The position numbers were made by a program, and so were the translations under genes. Of a stretch of 64,000 nucleotides of DNA, positions 44,204-51,942 are shown piece by piece. The notes beneath the pieces were generated by a model. It had not been told where the DNA came from. It did not search any database and saw nothing but the letters and a program-made list of their open reading frames with translations. How positions within the stretch are numbered: the stretch's first letter is position 1; each line of letters begins with the position of its first letter. The DNA is from Caulobacteraceae bacterium (lineage in GTDB: Bacteria; Pseudomonadota; Alphaproteobacteria; Caulobacterales; Caulobacteraceae): NCBI GenBank assembly GCA_027489335.1, contig JAIXZX010000008.1:62001-126000 (forward strand), written 5' to 3'.

Positions 44204-45342
44204 GTGTTCTGAGGCTGGGCATGGTGGGCGGCGGCCCTGGCGCCTTCATCGGCGGGGTCCATCGTATGGCCGCGCGGCTGGACGGCCGCTGGGTTCTCAC
44301 GGCGGGCGCGTTCTCGTCCGATCCTAAGACCTCCTCGGAATTCGGCCAGTCCCTGGGGCTGCCGCCTGAGCGGGCCTATGGCGACTGGGCGACCATGGCC
44401 AGGGCCGAGGCTCAGCGCGAGGACGGCATCGATGCGGTGGCTGTGGTCACGCCCAACCACCTGCATGCGCCGATCTGCGCGGCCTTCCTCGACGCCGGCG
44501 TTCCGGTCATCTGCGACAAGCCGCTGACTACGGATTTGGCGAGCGCCAGGGCCTTGGCCGAGCAAGTGGCGGAGAGCGGCCTGCCCTTCATCCTGACCCA
44601 CAACTATTCCGGCTATCCCATGGTGCGGGAGGCCCGTTCGCTGGTCGCCACAGGCCGTCTGGGACCCTTGCGCGGCGTTCAGGTGGAATACGCCCAGGAC
44701 TGGCTGGCCCGGGATCTGCCCGGCAACAAGCAGGCCGACTGGCGAGGCGACCCGCAGCGTGCGGGACCTGGCGGCGCGCTGGGGGACATCGCCACCCACG
44801 CCTATCACCTGGCGCGGTTCGTCACCGGGACGCCGGTTGAGGCGTTGAGCGCCGATCTTTCGACCTTCGTTCCAGGGCGCCGGGTGGACGATGATGTGCG
44901 AGTGCAGCTGCGCTTCGCTGGCGGCGCGCGCGGTCAGCTCTGGGCCAGCCAGGTGGCGGTGGGCGCGACCAATGGCCTGCGCCTTCGGGTGTTTGGCGAG
45001 GACGCGGGCCTCGAGTGGGCGCAGGAGGAGCCGGACCTTTTGCGGTTTACGCCGCTGGGCGAGGCCCCGCGACTTCTGCGCCGGGGCGGACCGGGGCTGT
45101 CGGCGGACGCCGCCGCCGCCACCCGTCTGCCGGCGGGCCATCCGGAGGGTTACCTGGAGGGCTTCGCCCAGATCTATGCCGACGCCGCCGAACGGGTCGC
45201 CGCCCACCGGGACGGGCGGGAGCCTGACGCGCTGGCCCGCCTCGTCCCTGGCGTCCAGGACGGGGTCGAGGGCGTGGCCTTCATCGAGGCCGTTGTGAAG
45301 AGCCACGCCGCCGACGGCGCCTGGACAGGGATTTCAGCATGA
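44200..45342 (+). CDS. Gfo/Idh/MocA-family NAD(P)-dependent oxidoreductase
   Basis: 380 residues. The start is the TTG at 44200, overlapping the previous stop by 4 bp, giving MSVLRLGMVGGGPGAFIGGV with the nucleotide-binding GGGPGAFIG. Further: VAVVTPNHLHAPICAAFLDA, the catalytic-region CDKPLTTDLASARALAEQ (EKP-type motif with Asp-Lys-Pro), and GGALGDIATHAYHLARFVTG with the His/Asp pair. Oxidises or reduces a ring hydroxyl/keto group of a sugar, inositol or glycoside. Coupled to the next gene by ATGA. Confidence 0.9.
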   Translation: MSVLRLGMVGGGPGAFIGGVHRMAARLDGRWVLTAGAFSSDPKTSSEFGQSLGLPPERAYGDWATMARAEAQREDGIDAVAVVTPNHLHAPICAAFLDAGVPVICDKPLTTDLASARALAEQVAESGLPFILTHNYSGYPMVREARSLVATGRLGPLRGVQVEYAQDWLARDLPGNKQADWRGDPQRAGPGGALGDIATHAYHLARFVTGTPVEALSADLSTFVPGRRVDDDVRVQLRFAGGARGQLWASQVAVGATNGLRLRVFGEDAGLEWAQEEPDLLRFTPLGEAPRLLRRGGPGLSADAAAATRLPAGHPEGYLEGFAQIYADAAERVAAHRDGREPDALARLVPGVQDGVEGVAFIEAVVKSHAADGAWTGISA

Positions 45343-46112
45343 GTGGCTTTCGGCAGTCCTTCGCCTGGTGGTCGTTCACCGCCGGCCGCGAGGTGGACGG
45401 CCCAGCTTTCCTGGCGCAAATGGCCGCCGCCGGCGCGCAAGGGGTGGAGATGGCGCCGGAGGCCCTCTGGCCCGCCGCCCGGGACGCTGGCCTCTCCCTG
45501 GTCACCCTGACGGGGCATCAGCCCCTCGAGGTCGGGTTCAATGATCGCGACAATCATCTGAAATTGCAGGATAAGGTCCGGGCCTCTATCGCGCTGGCCC
45601 GGACCCATGGGGTCGAAAAGGTGATCGTCTTTTCAGGCGACCGAAAGGGCCGCGCCGACGCCGAAGGGATCGCCAATACGGTCGAAGGCCTGGCGCCCCT
45701 GGTCCAGGAGGCGGAAGCGGCCGGGGTGATGCTGCTGCTGGAGCTGTTGAACTCGAAGGTCGATCACCCCGACCAGCAGTGCGACCACACCGCCTGGGGC
45801 GCGCAGGTCGTCACCCAGGTGAACTCGCCAGCCCTGCGGCTGCTCTATGACGCCTACCATATGCAACTGATGGAGGGGGACCTGCTGCGGACGATCCGCG
45901 CCAACCTGCCCCTGATCGGCCACATCCATACGGGCGGCGCGCCGGGCCGCAGGGACCTGGATGACCGGCAGGAAATCCACTGGCCCGCCGTGGCCGGCCT
46001 CCTGCGCCACCTGGGCTATGAGGGCTGGGTAGGACATGAATTCATTCCCCGGGATGATCCCATCGGCGCCTTGCGGCAGGCCATGGATCATTTCGGCGGA
46101 CCGCGCGCATGA
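45339..46112 (+). CDS. Hydroxypyruvate isomerase-like TIM-barrel protein
   Basis: 257 residues of the Hyi/AP_endonuc_2 family: FRQSFAWWSFTAGREVDGPA, VIVFSGDRKGRADAEG, LLLELLNSKVDHPDQQCDHT (Glu and the Hyi-type stretch), LRLLYDAYHMQLMEGDL (Asp-His), IGHIHTGGAPGRRDLD (His) and GWVGHEFIPRDDP (Glu). In classic cases it interconverts hydroxypyruvate and tartronate semialdehyde, but in gene sets like this it may serve as another sugar isomerase. Overlaps both neighbours by 4 bp. Confidence 0.87.
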   Translation: MSGFRQSFAWWSFTAGREVDGPAFLAQMAAAGAQGVEMAPEALWPAARDAGLSLVTLTGHQPLEVGFNDRDNHLKLQDKVRASIALARTHGVEKVIVFSGDRKGRADAEGIANTVEGLAPLVQEAEAAGVMLLLELLNSKVDHPDQQCDHTAWGAQVVTQVNSPALRLLYDAYHMQLMEGDLLRTIRANLPLIGHIHTGGAPGRRDLDDRQEIHWPAVAGLLRHLGYEGWVGHEFIPRDDPIGALRQAMDHFGGPRA

Positions 46113-47575
46113 CCGCCATTCCCACGCCGAGCCTCGCTGAATCCACGCCCCTGCGGCCACCTCGCAAGGTGAAGTTCGCCTACAGCCTCGGCGGAGCCGG
46201 CGACGCCCTGTTCACCACCGCGGCGGGCTTCATCTTCTTCTACTACACCGCGGTCCTGGGGCTTTCGGGGTCCCTGGTGGGGGCGGCCCTGTTCATCGGC
46301 CTGTGCGCCGATGCCGGCGTTGATCCGTTCATCGGCTCCTGGTCGGACAATCTGCAGTCCCGGTTCGGCCGACGCGCGCCCCTGATGTTCATTGGCGCGC
46401 CGCTGACGGCCCTGGCGCTTGGCCTGTTGTTCACCCCGCCCAGCGGCCTGTCGACGACCCTGCTGTTTGTCTGGCTGGCGGTGACCTCGGTGGCGGTCCG
46501 TGCCTTCATTTCGGTCTTCTGGGTGCCCTACCTCGCCCTGGGCGCAGAGATGGCCGACGGCTATGTGGAGCGCTCGTCCATCGTCGCCTGGCGGGTGGTG
46601 GTGGGCATTCTCACCAGCATCCTGATCACGGCCCTGGCCTATTCGGTCTTCTTCGCCGGCGAGGGGGGCTTGCAGAGTCCAGACCGCTATCCGGCTTTCG
46701 GATGGTCGGTGGCGGCCCTGGTGCTGGCGGCCATGACGCTCTGTTGTCTCGGCGTCTATCGGTTCGCCGCCAGCCTGCCAAAGGTGGCCTCGGTGGACGC
46801 CTCCATGGCCAAGCGCCTGCCCGGCGAGGTGGCGGAGATCCTGCGCAACCGCTCGTTCCGCATCCTCTTCTTCTCTGCCGTAATCTTCTACGCCGCGGTC
46901 GGCGCCAACGGGACGTTGAACACCCACAGCCAGCTCTTCGTCTGGAAGCTTCGGCCCGAGATGATGCAGTTCGTCGGCTACGCCTATCTGGCCGGCATCC
47001 TGGCCGGCATCCCGGTCACGCCTCAGCTGACCCGTCGGCTGGAGAAACGCACGGTGGTGCTGGTGGGGCTTGGCCTTGTGCTGGTGTCCTGGGTGGTCCT
47101 GCCGCTCGTCTGGGTGAGCGGGCTCTACAGACCCGAAGGGGCGGCGGCGACGATCATGCTGGCGGCCAACAGCGCCATGGCCGGCATAGGCGTCGGCTTC
47201 GCCATGATCGCCTATCCCTCCATGATGGCCGACGCCGCGGACGAGCACGAGTTTCTGTTCCACCGCAGGCGCGAGGGGCTCTATTTCGCGGGCCTTGGCT
47301 TTGCGGCCAAGGCGGCGTCTGGCGTCGGCGTGCTGGTGGCGGGCCTCGCCCTGGACGCCATGCGGTTCCCGCGGGAAGCAGGTCGCGCCGTGGGTGTCGA
47401 GCTGCCGGCCGATGTGCTCACCCGTCTGCTGCTGGCCTGGGGACCGGGCTCCGCCGTGGTGGCTCTCATCGCGATGGTCCTGTTCGCCCCCTATGCGGTG
47501 GGGCGCCTGCGCCATGAGGAGATCTCCGCCGAGATTCGACGTCGCCGCGCCGAGGCTCCGCCGGAGGAGGCCTGA
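46109..47575 (+). CDS. MFS transporter, glycoside-pentoside-hexuronide (GPH/MelB-like) symporter
   Basis: 488-residue inner-membrane permease with about 12 helices. Signatures of the GPH group: KVKFAYSLGGAGDALFTTAA, then GLCADAGVDPFIGSWSDNLQ and SRFGRRAPLMFIGAP (the D-x5-G-x2-SD...GRRRP-like pair). Takes up a sugar, glycoside or uronide with H+ or Na+. As the last gene of the operon it likely imports the substrate of the enzymes before it. Its stop lies inside a hairpin shared with dedA. Confidence 0.88.
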   Translation: MTAIPTPSLAESTPLRPPRKVKFAYSLGGAGDALFTTAAGFIFFYYTAVLGLSGSLVGAALFIGLCADAGVDPFIGSWSDNLQSRFGRRAPLMFIGAPLTALALGLLFTPPSGLSTTLLFVWLAVTSVAVRAFISVFWVPYLALGAEMADGYVERSSIVAWRVVVGILTSILITALAYSVFFAGEGGLQSPDRYPAFGWSVAALVLAAMTLCCLGVYRFAASLPKVASVDASMAKRLPGEVAEILRNRSFRILFFSAVIFYAAVGANGTLNTHSQLFVWKLRPEMMQFVGYAYLAGILAGIPVTPQLTRRLEKRTVVLVGLGLVLVSWVVLPLVWVSGLYRPEGAAATIMLAANSAMAGIGVGFAMIAYPSMMADAADEHEFLFHRRREGLYFAGLGFAAKAASGVGVLVAGLALDAMRFPREAGRAVGVELPADVLTRLLLAWGPGSAVVALIAMVLFAPYAVGRLRHEEISAEIRRRRAEAPPEEA

Positions 47576-47591
47576 GCCTGCGGCTCAGGCC
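47569..47591. terminator. Bidirectional hairpin spanning both stop codons of the MFS gene and dedA
   Basis: Perfect inverted repeat GGCCTGAGCC / GGCTCAGGCC, 10-bp stem with 3-nt loop TGC. The left arm contains the MFS stop (47573-47575), the right arm the dedA stop (47585-47587). No long T-run, so termination strength is uncertain. Confidence 0.6.
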
Positions 47592-48190
47592 CGTCGCCGC
47601 CCCCAACGCCAAGCTGCAATGGCGAGGAGGAGGAAAGCTGCGGCGATCAGCGTCGGCTCCAGCACCCCGGATGGCAGTAGAGTGAGGCCCCGCGCCGCCA
47701 GATAGCCTGGCGCCAACATGACCGGAATCCAGAGGATGGCGCCGATCAGGTTGGCGATCTGGAACCTCACCCGGCCCATGCTGAGCATGCCGCCGACGAG
47801 CGGCACGAACGAACGCACCGGGCCGGTGAAGCGGCCAAGGATCATGGCCAGCATGCCGGCCCGATGAATGAAGAGACGCGCCCAGGCCAGGGCGCGGCGG
47901 TGACGACGCAGCCGCCGGTGGCGCAGGGCCTTAGGCCCCATCCACCGGCCAAGCTCGAACGAGATGGCGTCGCCGGCTACGGCGCCGGCGATAGCGAAGA
48001 TCAGGACGGGGCCGGGCGTCACGACACCGGCGCCGACCAGGGCCCCGATGGCCAGCAGAAGCGGTGTCGACGGCACAAAGAACCCGACAAAAGCCAGGCT
48101 TTCGGCGAAGACCAGCAAACCGATGATCAGCCCGGCCTGCTCCGGGTGACTCTGTAACAGGGCGGCAAGCCGCTCGGCGACGCCGCCCAT
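47585..48190 (-). CDS. DedA-family membrane protein
   Basis: 201 residues from the ATG at 48190 (MGGVAERLAALLQSH); an upstream ATG at 48244 overlaps the next gene and is less likely. DedA (SNARE-assoc) pattern: ESLAFVGFFVPSTPLLLAIG, AGDAISFELGRWMGPKAL, LGRFTGPVRSFVPLVGGMLS (the FGRFxPxxR-like motif). About five to six hydrophobic segments. DedA proteins flip lipids such as undecaprenyl phosphate or phosphatidylethanolamine and support envelope and pH tolerance. A very basic loop (RHRRLRRHRRALAW) follows the second helix pair. Confidence 0.9.
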   Translation of the reverse strand: MGGVAERLAALLQSHPEQAGLIIGLLVFAESLAFVGFFVPSTPLLLAIGALVGAGVVTPGPVLIFAIAGAVAGDAISFELGRWMGPKALRHRRLRRHRRALAWARLFIHRAGMLAMILGRFTGPVRSFVPLVGGMLSMGRVRFQIANLIGAILWIPVMLAPGYLAARGLTLLPSGVLEPTLIAAAFLLLAIAAWRWGRRRA

Positions 48191-48200
48191 GGACGGGGCC

Positions 48201-48437
48201 TCAGGGGCGCTCGGTGGGGTCTGGTGTGGCCTCCGCGGGCTCACCCAGATCGGTCTCCGGGGCGGTGTTGTGGCCGAGCTCTTTCACATAGGCCTTGTGC
48301 TCGCTGACCAGCGCGCTGGGCTCGGGATGAGCTTCCTCCGCGCCAAGCCCATAGGCCTGCGCGCCCGGCGTGGTCTTGCCAGGTTCGTCGGCGAGGCGGG
48401 CGCGGGACGAGGCGGGGGCCTTGGGGTGGTCGGTCAT
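48201..48437 (-). CDS. Small hydrophilic hypothetical protein (78 aa)
   Basis: Starts MTDHPKAPASSRARLADEPG with GGAG 6 nt upstream. Rich in Pro, Ala, Glu; middle segment SALVSEHKAYVKELGHNTAP; likely disordered, no signal peptide or membrane helix. Located between the sigma factor and dedA on the same strand, 87 bp behind the sigma gene, with a possible stress promoter (48470-48495). It has no NepR-like helix pair, so I do not call it an anti-sigma factor. Confidence 0.6.
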   Translation of the reverse strand: MTDHPKAPASSRARLADEPGKTTPGAQAYGLGAEEAHPEPSALVSEHKAYVKELGHNTAPETDLGEPAEATPDPTERP

Positions 48438-48469
48438 GAAAGCTCCAGCACAGGTGGCGGGACCGGTTG

Positions 48470-48495
48470 AACCCCCTGGATGGGAAAGTCGTTCC
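48470..48495 (-). promoter_or_regulatory. Weak EcfG-type promoter candidate
   Basis: On the minus strand GGAAC-N18-GGTT, 33 bp before the 78-aa gene. The spacer is one or two bases longer than the usual EcfG arrangement, so it is only a candidate, considered because the neighbours carry better copies. Confidence 0.3.
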
Positions 48496-48524
48496 CTGCC
48501 GCGGCGTCGGTTCCGAAGGGCGGC

Positions 48525-49052
48525 TCAGACCGACGCGGCGCCCGGGGCGTCCGCCGCCGGGGCGTCGTCCACGTCCAGCATGCGCTGCAGTTTGATACGG
48601 GCGCGGTTCACCCGGCTCTTGATCGTGCCGACGGCGCAGCCGCAGATCTCGGCGGCTTCCTCGTAGCTCAGGCCCGCGGCTCCAACCAGGATCAGGGCCT
48701 CGCGGTGCTCGTCCGGCAGCCGCGCCAGGGCCGATTGCAGGTCCTGCATCGCCAGGCTCCAGTCCTGAGTCGGCGGGCTGGGCAGCAGTTTCGCATAGTC
48801 GCCATCCTCATCCCGGACCTCCCGGCGACGGCGATTGAGCTGGGTGTAGTAGGTGTTCCGGAGAATGGTGAAGAGCCAGGCCCGCAGGTTGGTGCCAGGT
48901 TCGAACCTGTCCCGATTGCTCCAGGCCTTGATCAGCGTGTCCTGCACCAGATCATCGGCGTCGGCGCCGTTATGACAGAGGGACCACGCGAAGGCGCGCA
49001 GGGCCGGGATCATGGAAATGACCGAGTCTCGCCAGCTGTCTAACCCAGTCAT
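48525..49052 (-). CDS. ECF sigma factor of EcfG (sigma-15) type
   Basis: 175 residues with sigma region 2 (HNGADADDLVQDTLIKAWSN, LRAWLFTILRNTYYTQLNRR) and region 4 (ALARLPDEHREALILVGAAG, LSYEEAAEICGCAVGTIKSR), no C-terminal extra domain apart from a ~15-residue acidic/Ala tail. Sequence character and a perfect EcfG-type promoter in front of the gene point to the general-stress sigma group (SigT/SigU in Caulobacter). No nepR or phyR lies next to it, so it may be a secondary EcfG copy rather than the main one. Confidence 0.85.
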   Translation of the reverse strand: MTGLDSWRDSVISMIPALRAFAWSLCHNGADADDLVQDTLIKAWSNRDRFEPGTNLRAWLFTILRNTYYTQLNRRRREVRDEDGDYAKLLPSPPTQDWSLAMQDLQSALARLPDEHREALILVGAAGLSYEEAAEICGCAVGTIKSRVNRARIKLQRMLDVDDAPAADAPGAASV

Positions 49053-49102
49053 CGCGCCCTCGTGACACTCCGACGGGGCGTCTTGGCCCCGGTCCGACGT
49101 CC

Positions 49103-49127
49103 AACGTGGCCGCGCTTTTTCCGTTCC
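49103..49127 (-). promoter_or_regulatory. EcfG-type promoter in front of the sigma gene
   Basis: On the minus strand GGAAC-N16-CGTT (49127 to 49103), the usual form for EcfG/SigT, 50 bp before the sigma start codon. Indicates autoregulation or control by another EcfG. Confidence 0.65.
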
Positions 49128-49160
49128 GGGTTGCGCCGGACGGCGCTGGACCCGACCTTA

Positions 49161-49186
49161 GGAACACGAGGCGCCAGCTTGGCGTT
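49161..49186 (+). promoter_or_regulatory. EcfG-type promoter in front of egtBD
   Basis: GGAAC-N17-CGTT on the plus strand, 84 bp before the egtBD start, and 34 bp from the divergent copy serving the sigma gene. Suggests ergothioneine synthesis belongs to the general stress response here. Confidence 0.6.
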
Positions 49187-49269
49187 GAACCTCGGCCCGC
49201 GTTTTCGCAGGCGGGCAGTGTTGGTCGGGTCCTAGAGGGACAGGGCCCAATCTTCAGGGGAGGGGTGGA

Positions 49270-51489
49270 ATGGCGCCTTCGGACGACGCAACCATGACCC
49301 ATCGGCCGCGGGCCGAGAGCACCAGTGACCGACTGGAGCGGTACTTGGCCCTGCGGGCTCGTTCGCAACATCTGGTGCGGGACCTGTCCGCGGAGGATCA
49401 GCTGGCCCAGTCGATGCCCGACGCCAGTCCGACCAAATGGCATCTGGCCCACACCACCTGGTTCTTCGAGACCTTCCTGCTGACGCCCCACCTCCCGGGC
49501 TATCAGCCTTTCGATCCGCGGTTCGGCTTCCTGTTCAACTCCTACTACGAGGCCTTGGGACCCCGGCAGCCTCGTCCCGAGCGAGGCCTGCTTACCCGAC
49601 CGTCGCTACAGGAGGTGATGGCCTACCGCGCGCACGTGGATGAGGCGATGGGCCGGCTTCTGGCGTCGGCCGACGACTCCTTCGCCGGCCTGCTGGATCT
49701 GGGGATCGCCCACGAGGAGCAGCATCAGGAGCTTATCTTGATGGACATTCTGCACCTGTTTGCCCAGTCGCCGCTGAAGCCTGCCTATGGCCGTGGGCCT
49801 GCGCCGATGGCCACGCCTTCGCCTCCGCCGGCGGGATTTGTGGGATTTGAGGGCGGCCTGGTGGAGATCGGTCACGCCGGTGAGGGCTTCGCCTTCGACA
49901 ACGAGGGGCCCCGCCATCAGGTCTTTCTGGCCCCGTTCAGCCTGGCTGATCGGCTGGTCACCAATGGGGAGTGGCTGAGCTTCATGGCCGATGGCGGCTA
50001 TGAGCGCGCCGACTTCTGGCTCTCCGACGGCTGGGCCAGGGTCCAGGCTGAGGGGTGGCGCGCGCCGCTCTACTGGGAGCCCGGGCCTAAGGGGTGGCTC
50101 GCCATGGACCTTTACGGGCTCCGCGCCGTCGATCCTGCCGCGCCAGTCAGTCATATCAGCTATTTCGAGGCCGAGGCCTACGCCGCCTGGGCCGGGGCGC
50201 GCCTGCCCACCGAGGCGGAGTGGGAGTATGCAGCGGCTCAGGCCCCGGTGCGCGGCGCCTTCCTGGGCCGCGTGACGCCCGCGCCCGCGCCGGCGACGGG
50301 CGACGCCTGCGCCCCGCGGCAGATGTTCGGGGATCTGTGGGAATGGACCCGCAGCGCCTACAGCCCTTATCCCGGCTTTGTGTCGGCTCCGGGGGCGGTG
50401 GGCGAGTACAATGGCAAGTTCATGAGCGGGCAGATGGTTCTGCGCGGCGGCGCCTGTGTGACCCCGCCGGACCATGTGCGAGCCACCTATCGCAACTTCT
50501 TCCACCCGCACCAACGGTGGATGTTCTCGGGCCTGAGGCTGGCGCGGGATGGCGCCGCGCCGCCCGCGCGCCGCAGCGCTTTCGAGGCCGACGTCCTGGC
50601 TGGACTATCCCGGGGACAGAAGGCTGTGCCGCCCAAATACTTCTATGACGCGCCGGGCTCGCGCCTGTTCGAAGACATATGCGGACTTCCGGAATACTAC
50701 CCCACCCGCACCGAGCTTGCTCTGCTGGCGGAGGTGGCGCCCGAGTTGTCGGCCTATGTCCCGCAAGGTGCGGCTCTGGTGGAGTTTGGCAGCGGCGCCA
50801 GCCTCAAGACCCGACGTCTGTTGGATCATGCGCCTCAGATCGCGGTCTACACACCCATCGACATCAGCCCCAGCGCCCTCGACGCCGCCGTCGAGAGCCT
50901 CAGCAGCGACTATCCGAACCTGACGGTCGCCCCCCTGGTCGACGATTTCACCATCGCCCTTGATCTGCCCGATGCGGCCAAGGGGCGTGACGCGTTCGGG
51001 TTCTTTCCAGGGTCCACCATCGGCAACCTGTTGCCGGAGGAGGCCGTGGAGTTTCTGGCCAACGCGCGACATCTGCTGGGAGAAGGCGCACGCTTCCTCA
51101 TCGGCGCCGATCTCGTGAAGGCGGAATCCGTGTTGGTGGCGGCTTATGACGACGCGCAAGGGGTGACGGCGGCGTTCAATCTGAACCTGCTGACCCGGAT
51201 GAACCGCGAACTGGGCGCCGACTTCGATCTCGACGCCTTCGCCCATCGGGCGGTCTGGAACGGCGCCATGTCACGGATGGAGATGCACCTGGAGTCGTTG
51301 GGCGACCAGACCGTGCGGGTTGCAGGGCGTCGGTTCGACTTCGCCGCCGGCGAAACCATCCACACCGAGAACTCCCATAAGTTCACCCCAGAACAGATTT
51401 CCCGCCTGGCGGGCCAAGCGGGTTGGCGGCTTGAGCGTCAGTGGGTCAGCGCCGAACCAGCCTTCGGCCTCTTCCTGCTCGTAAACTGA
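49270..51489 (+). CDS. EgtB-EgtD fusion: ergothioneine sulfoxide synthase joined to histidine trimethyltransferase
   Basis: 739 residues. Part 1 (about 20-435) is EgtB: a DinB_2 domain with the iron-site histidines (KWHLAHTTWFFETF, IAHEEQHQELILMD) and an FGE-sulfatase domain (ARLPTEAEWEYAAA, MFGDLWEWTRSAY, FFHPHQRWMFSGLRLAR). Part 2 (about 437-739) is EgtD, Methyltransf_33: VPPKYFYDAPGSRLFEDICG, LVEFGSGASLKTRRLLDHA, FPGSTIGNLLPEEAV, ending AEPAFGLFLLVN. EgtD trimethylates histidine to hercynine; EgtB adds cysteine with O2 to give hercynylcysteine sulfoxide. Usually two adjacent genes in bacteria; here one frame with a linker of only a few residues (PARRSAFEADVL). GGGAGGGG precedes the ATG. 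Confidence 0.93.
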   Translation: MAPSDDATMTHRPRAESTSDRLERYLALRARSQHLVRDLSAEDQLAQSMPDASPTKWHLAHTTWFFETFLLTPHLPGYQPFDPRFGFLFNSYYEALGPRQPRPERGLLTRPSLQEVMAYRAHVDEAMGRLLASADDSFAGLLDLGIAHEEQHQELILMDILHLFAQSPLKPAYGRGPAPMATPSPPPAGFVGFEGGLVEIGHAGEGFAFDNEGPRHQVFLAPFSLADRLVTNGEWLSFMADGGYERADFWLSDGWARVQAEGWRAPLYWEPGPKGWLAMDLYGLRAVDPAAPVSHISYFEAEAYAAWAGARLPTEAEWEYAAAQAPVRGAFLGRVTPAPAPATGDACAPRQMFGDLWEWTRSAYSPYPGFVSAPGAVGEYNGKFMSGQMVLRGGACVTPPDHVRATYRNFFHPHQRWMFSGLRLARDGAAPPARRSAFEADVLAGLSRGQKAVPPKYFYDAPGSRLFEDICGLPEYYPTRTELALLAEVAPELSAYVPQGAALVEFGSGASLKTRRLLDHAPQIAVYTPIDISPSALDAAVESLSSDYPNLTVAPLVDDFTIALDLPDAAKGRDAFGFFPGSTIGNLLPEEAVEFLANARHLLGEGARFLIGADLVKAESVLVAAYDDAQGVTAAFNLNLLTRMNRELGADFDLDAFAHRAVWNGAMSRMEMHLESLGDQTVRVAGRRFDFAAGETIHTENSHKFTPEQISRLAGQAGWRLERQWVSAEPAFGLFLLVN

Positions 51490-51584
51490 CAGCGGGGGAG
51501 GTGGGCGTCTCTCGCGCCACGGGCGCGGAGGCGTCCGAAGCGAAATCCGATCCGGGCGGATCAGATTTCGCTTGGGACATGGCG

Positions 51585-51806
51585 TCAGGACTCGGGGGTG
51601 TCTTCGCCTTCGCGGCGGCCGCCGCCACGGGAAGCTTCCCCGCCCTTGCGACCAGCCGAGGCGGCCAGGTCACGGTCCTTGGCGAAACTGCGCTTTTCCC
51701 CCGGAACGCTCGCGCCGCCCTTGCGCGCGATTTCACGGCGCCGCTCGGGATTCATGGCGGCGAAGCCTCGGCGGGCGCGGGGGGGATCTTGGTCGGCAAT
51801 GCTCAT
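51585..51806 (-). CDS. KGG-motif stress protein
   Basis: 73 residues from the ATG at 51806 (MSIADQDPPRARRGFAAMNP), with AGGAG 8 nt upstream. Contains repeated RKGG signatures: REIARKGGASVPGEKRSFAK and LAASAGRKGGEASRGGGRRE, the stress-induced KGG repeat of GsiB/con-10-like hydrophilins. Very basic, Gly/Arg-rich, likely disordered, cytoplasmic. Such proteins accumulate in general stress. No GGAAC-type promoter was found in front of it. Convergent with egtBD; 136 bp behind the two-component pair. Confidence 0.82.
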   Translation of the reverse strand: MSIADQDPPRARRGFAAMNPERRREIARKGGASVPGEKRSFAKDRDLAASAGRKGGEASRGGGRREGEDTPES

Positions 51807-51942
51807 GGGGGTCACTCCTAATAGGCGGCGTTGGCGCCCCGGGCGACCTTCCGAATCCGGACGGCTCCATAAGGCTCCGCTCTAGCAACCCGCGAGCCTC
51901 ACCAGGAGTTGCGTCCCCGAATCTCTGAATTTTCGCGGGCGG

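Noticed and set aside
48201..48437. 78-aa gene as a NepR anti-sigma factor
   Set aside because: It has no NepR helices and looks disordered; place alone is not enough.
49270..51489. egtBD as two genes joined by a sequencing error
   Set aside because: The frame is unbroken and the linker reads naturally; cannot be excluded without reads, so kept as a fusion with the doubt noted.
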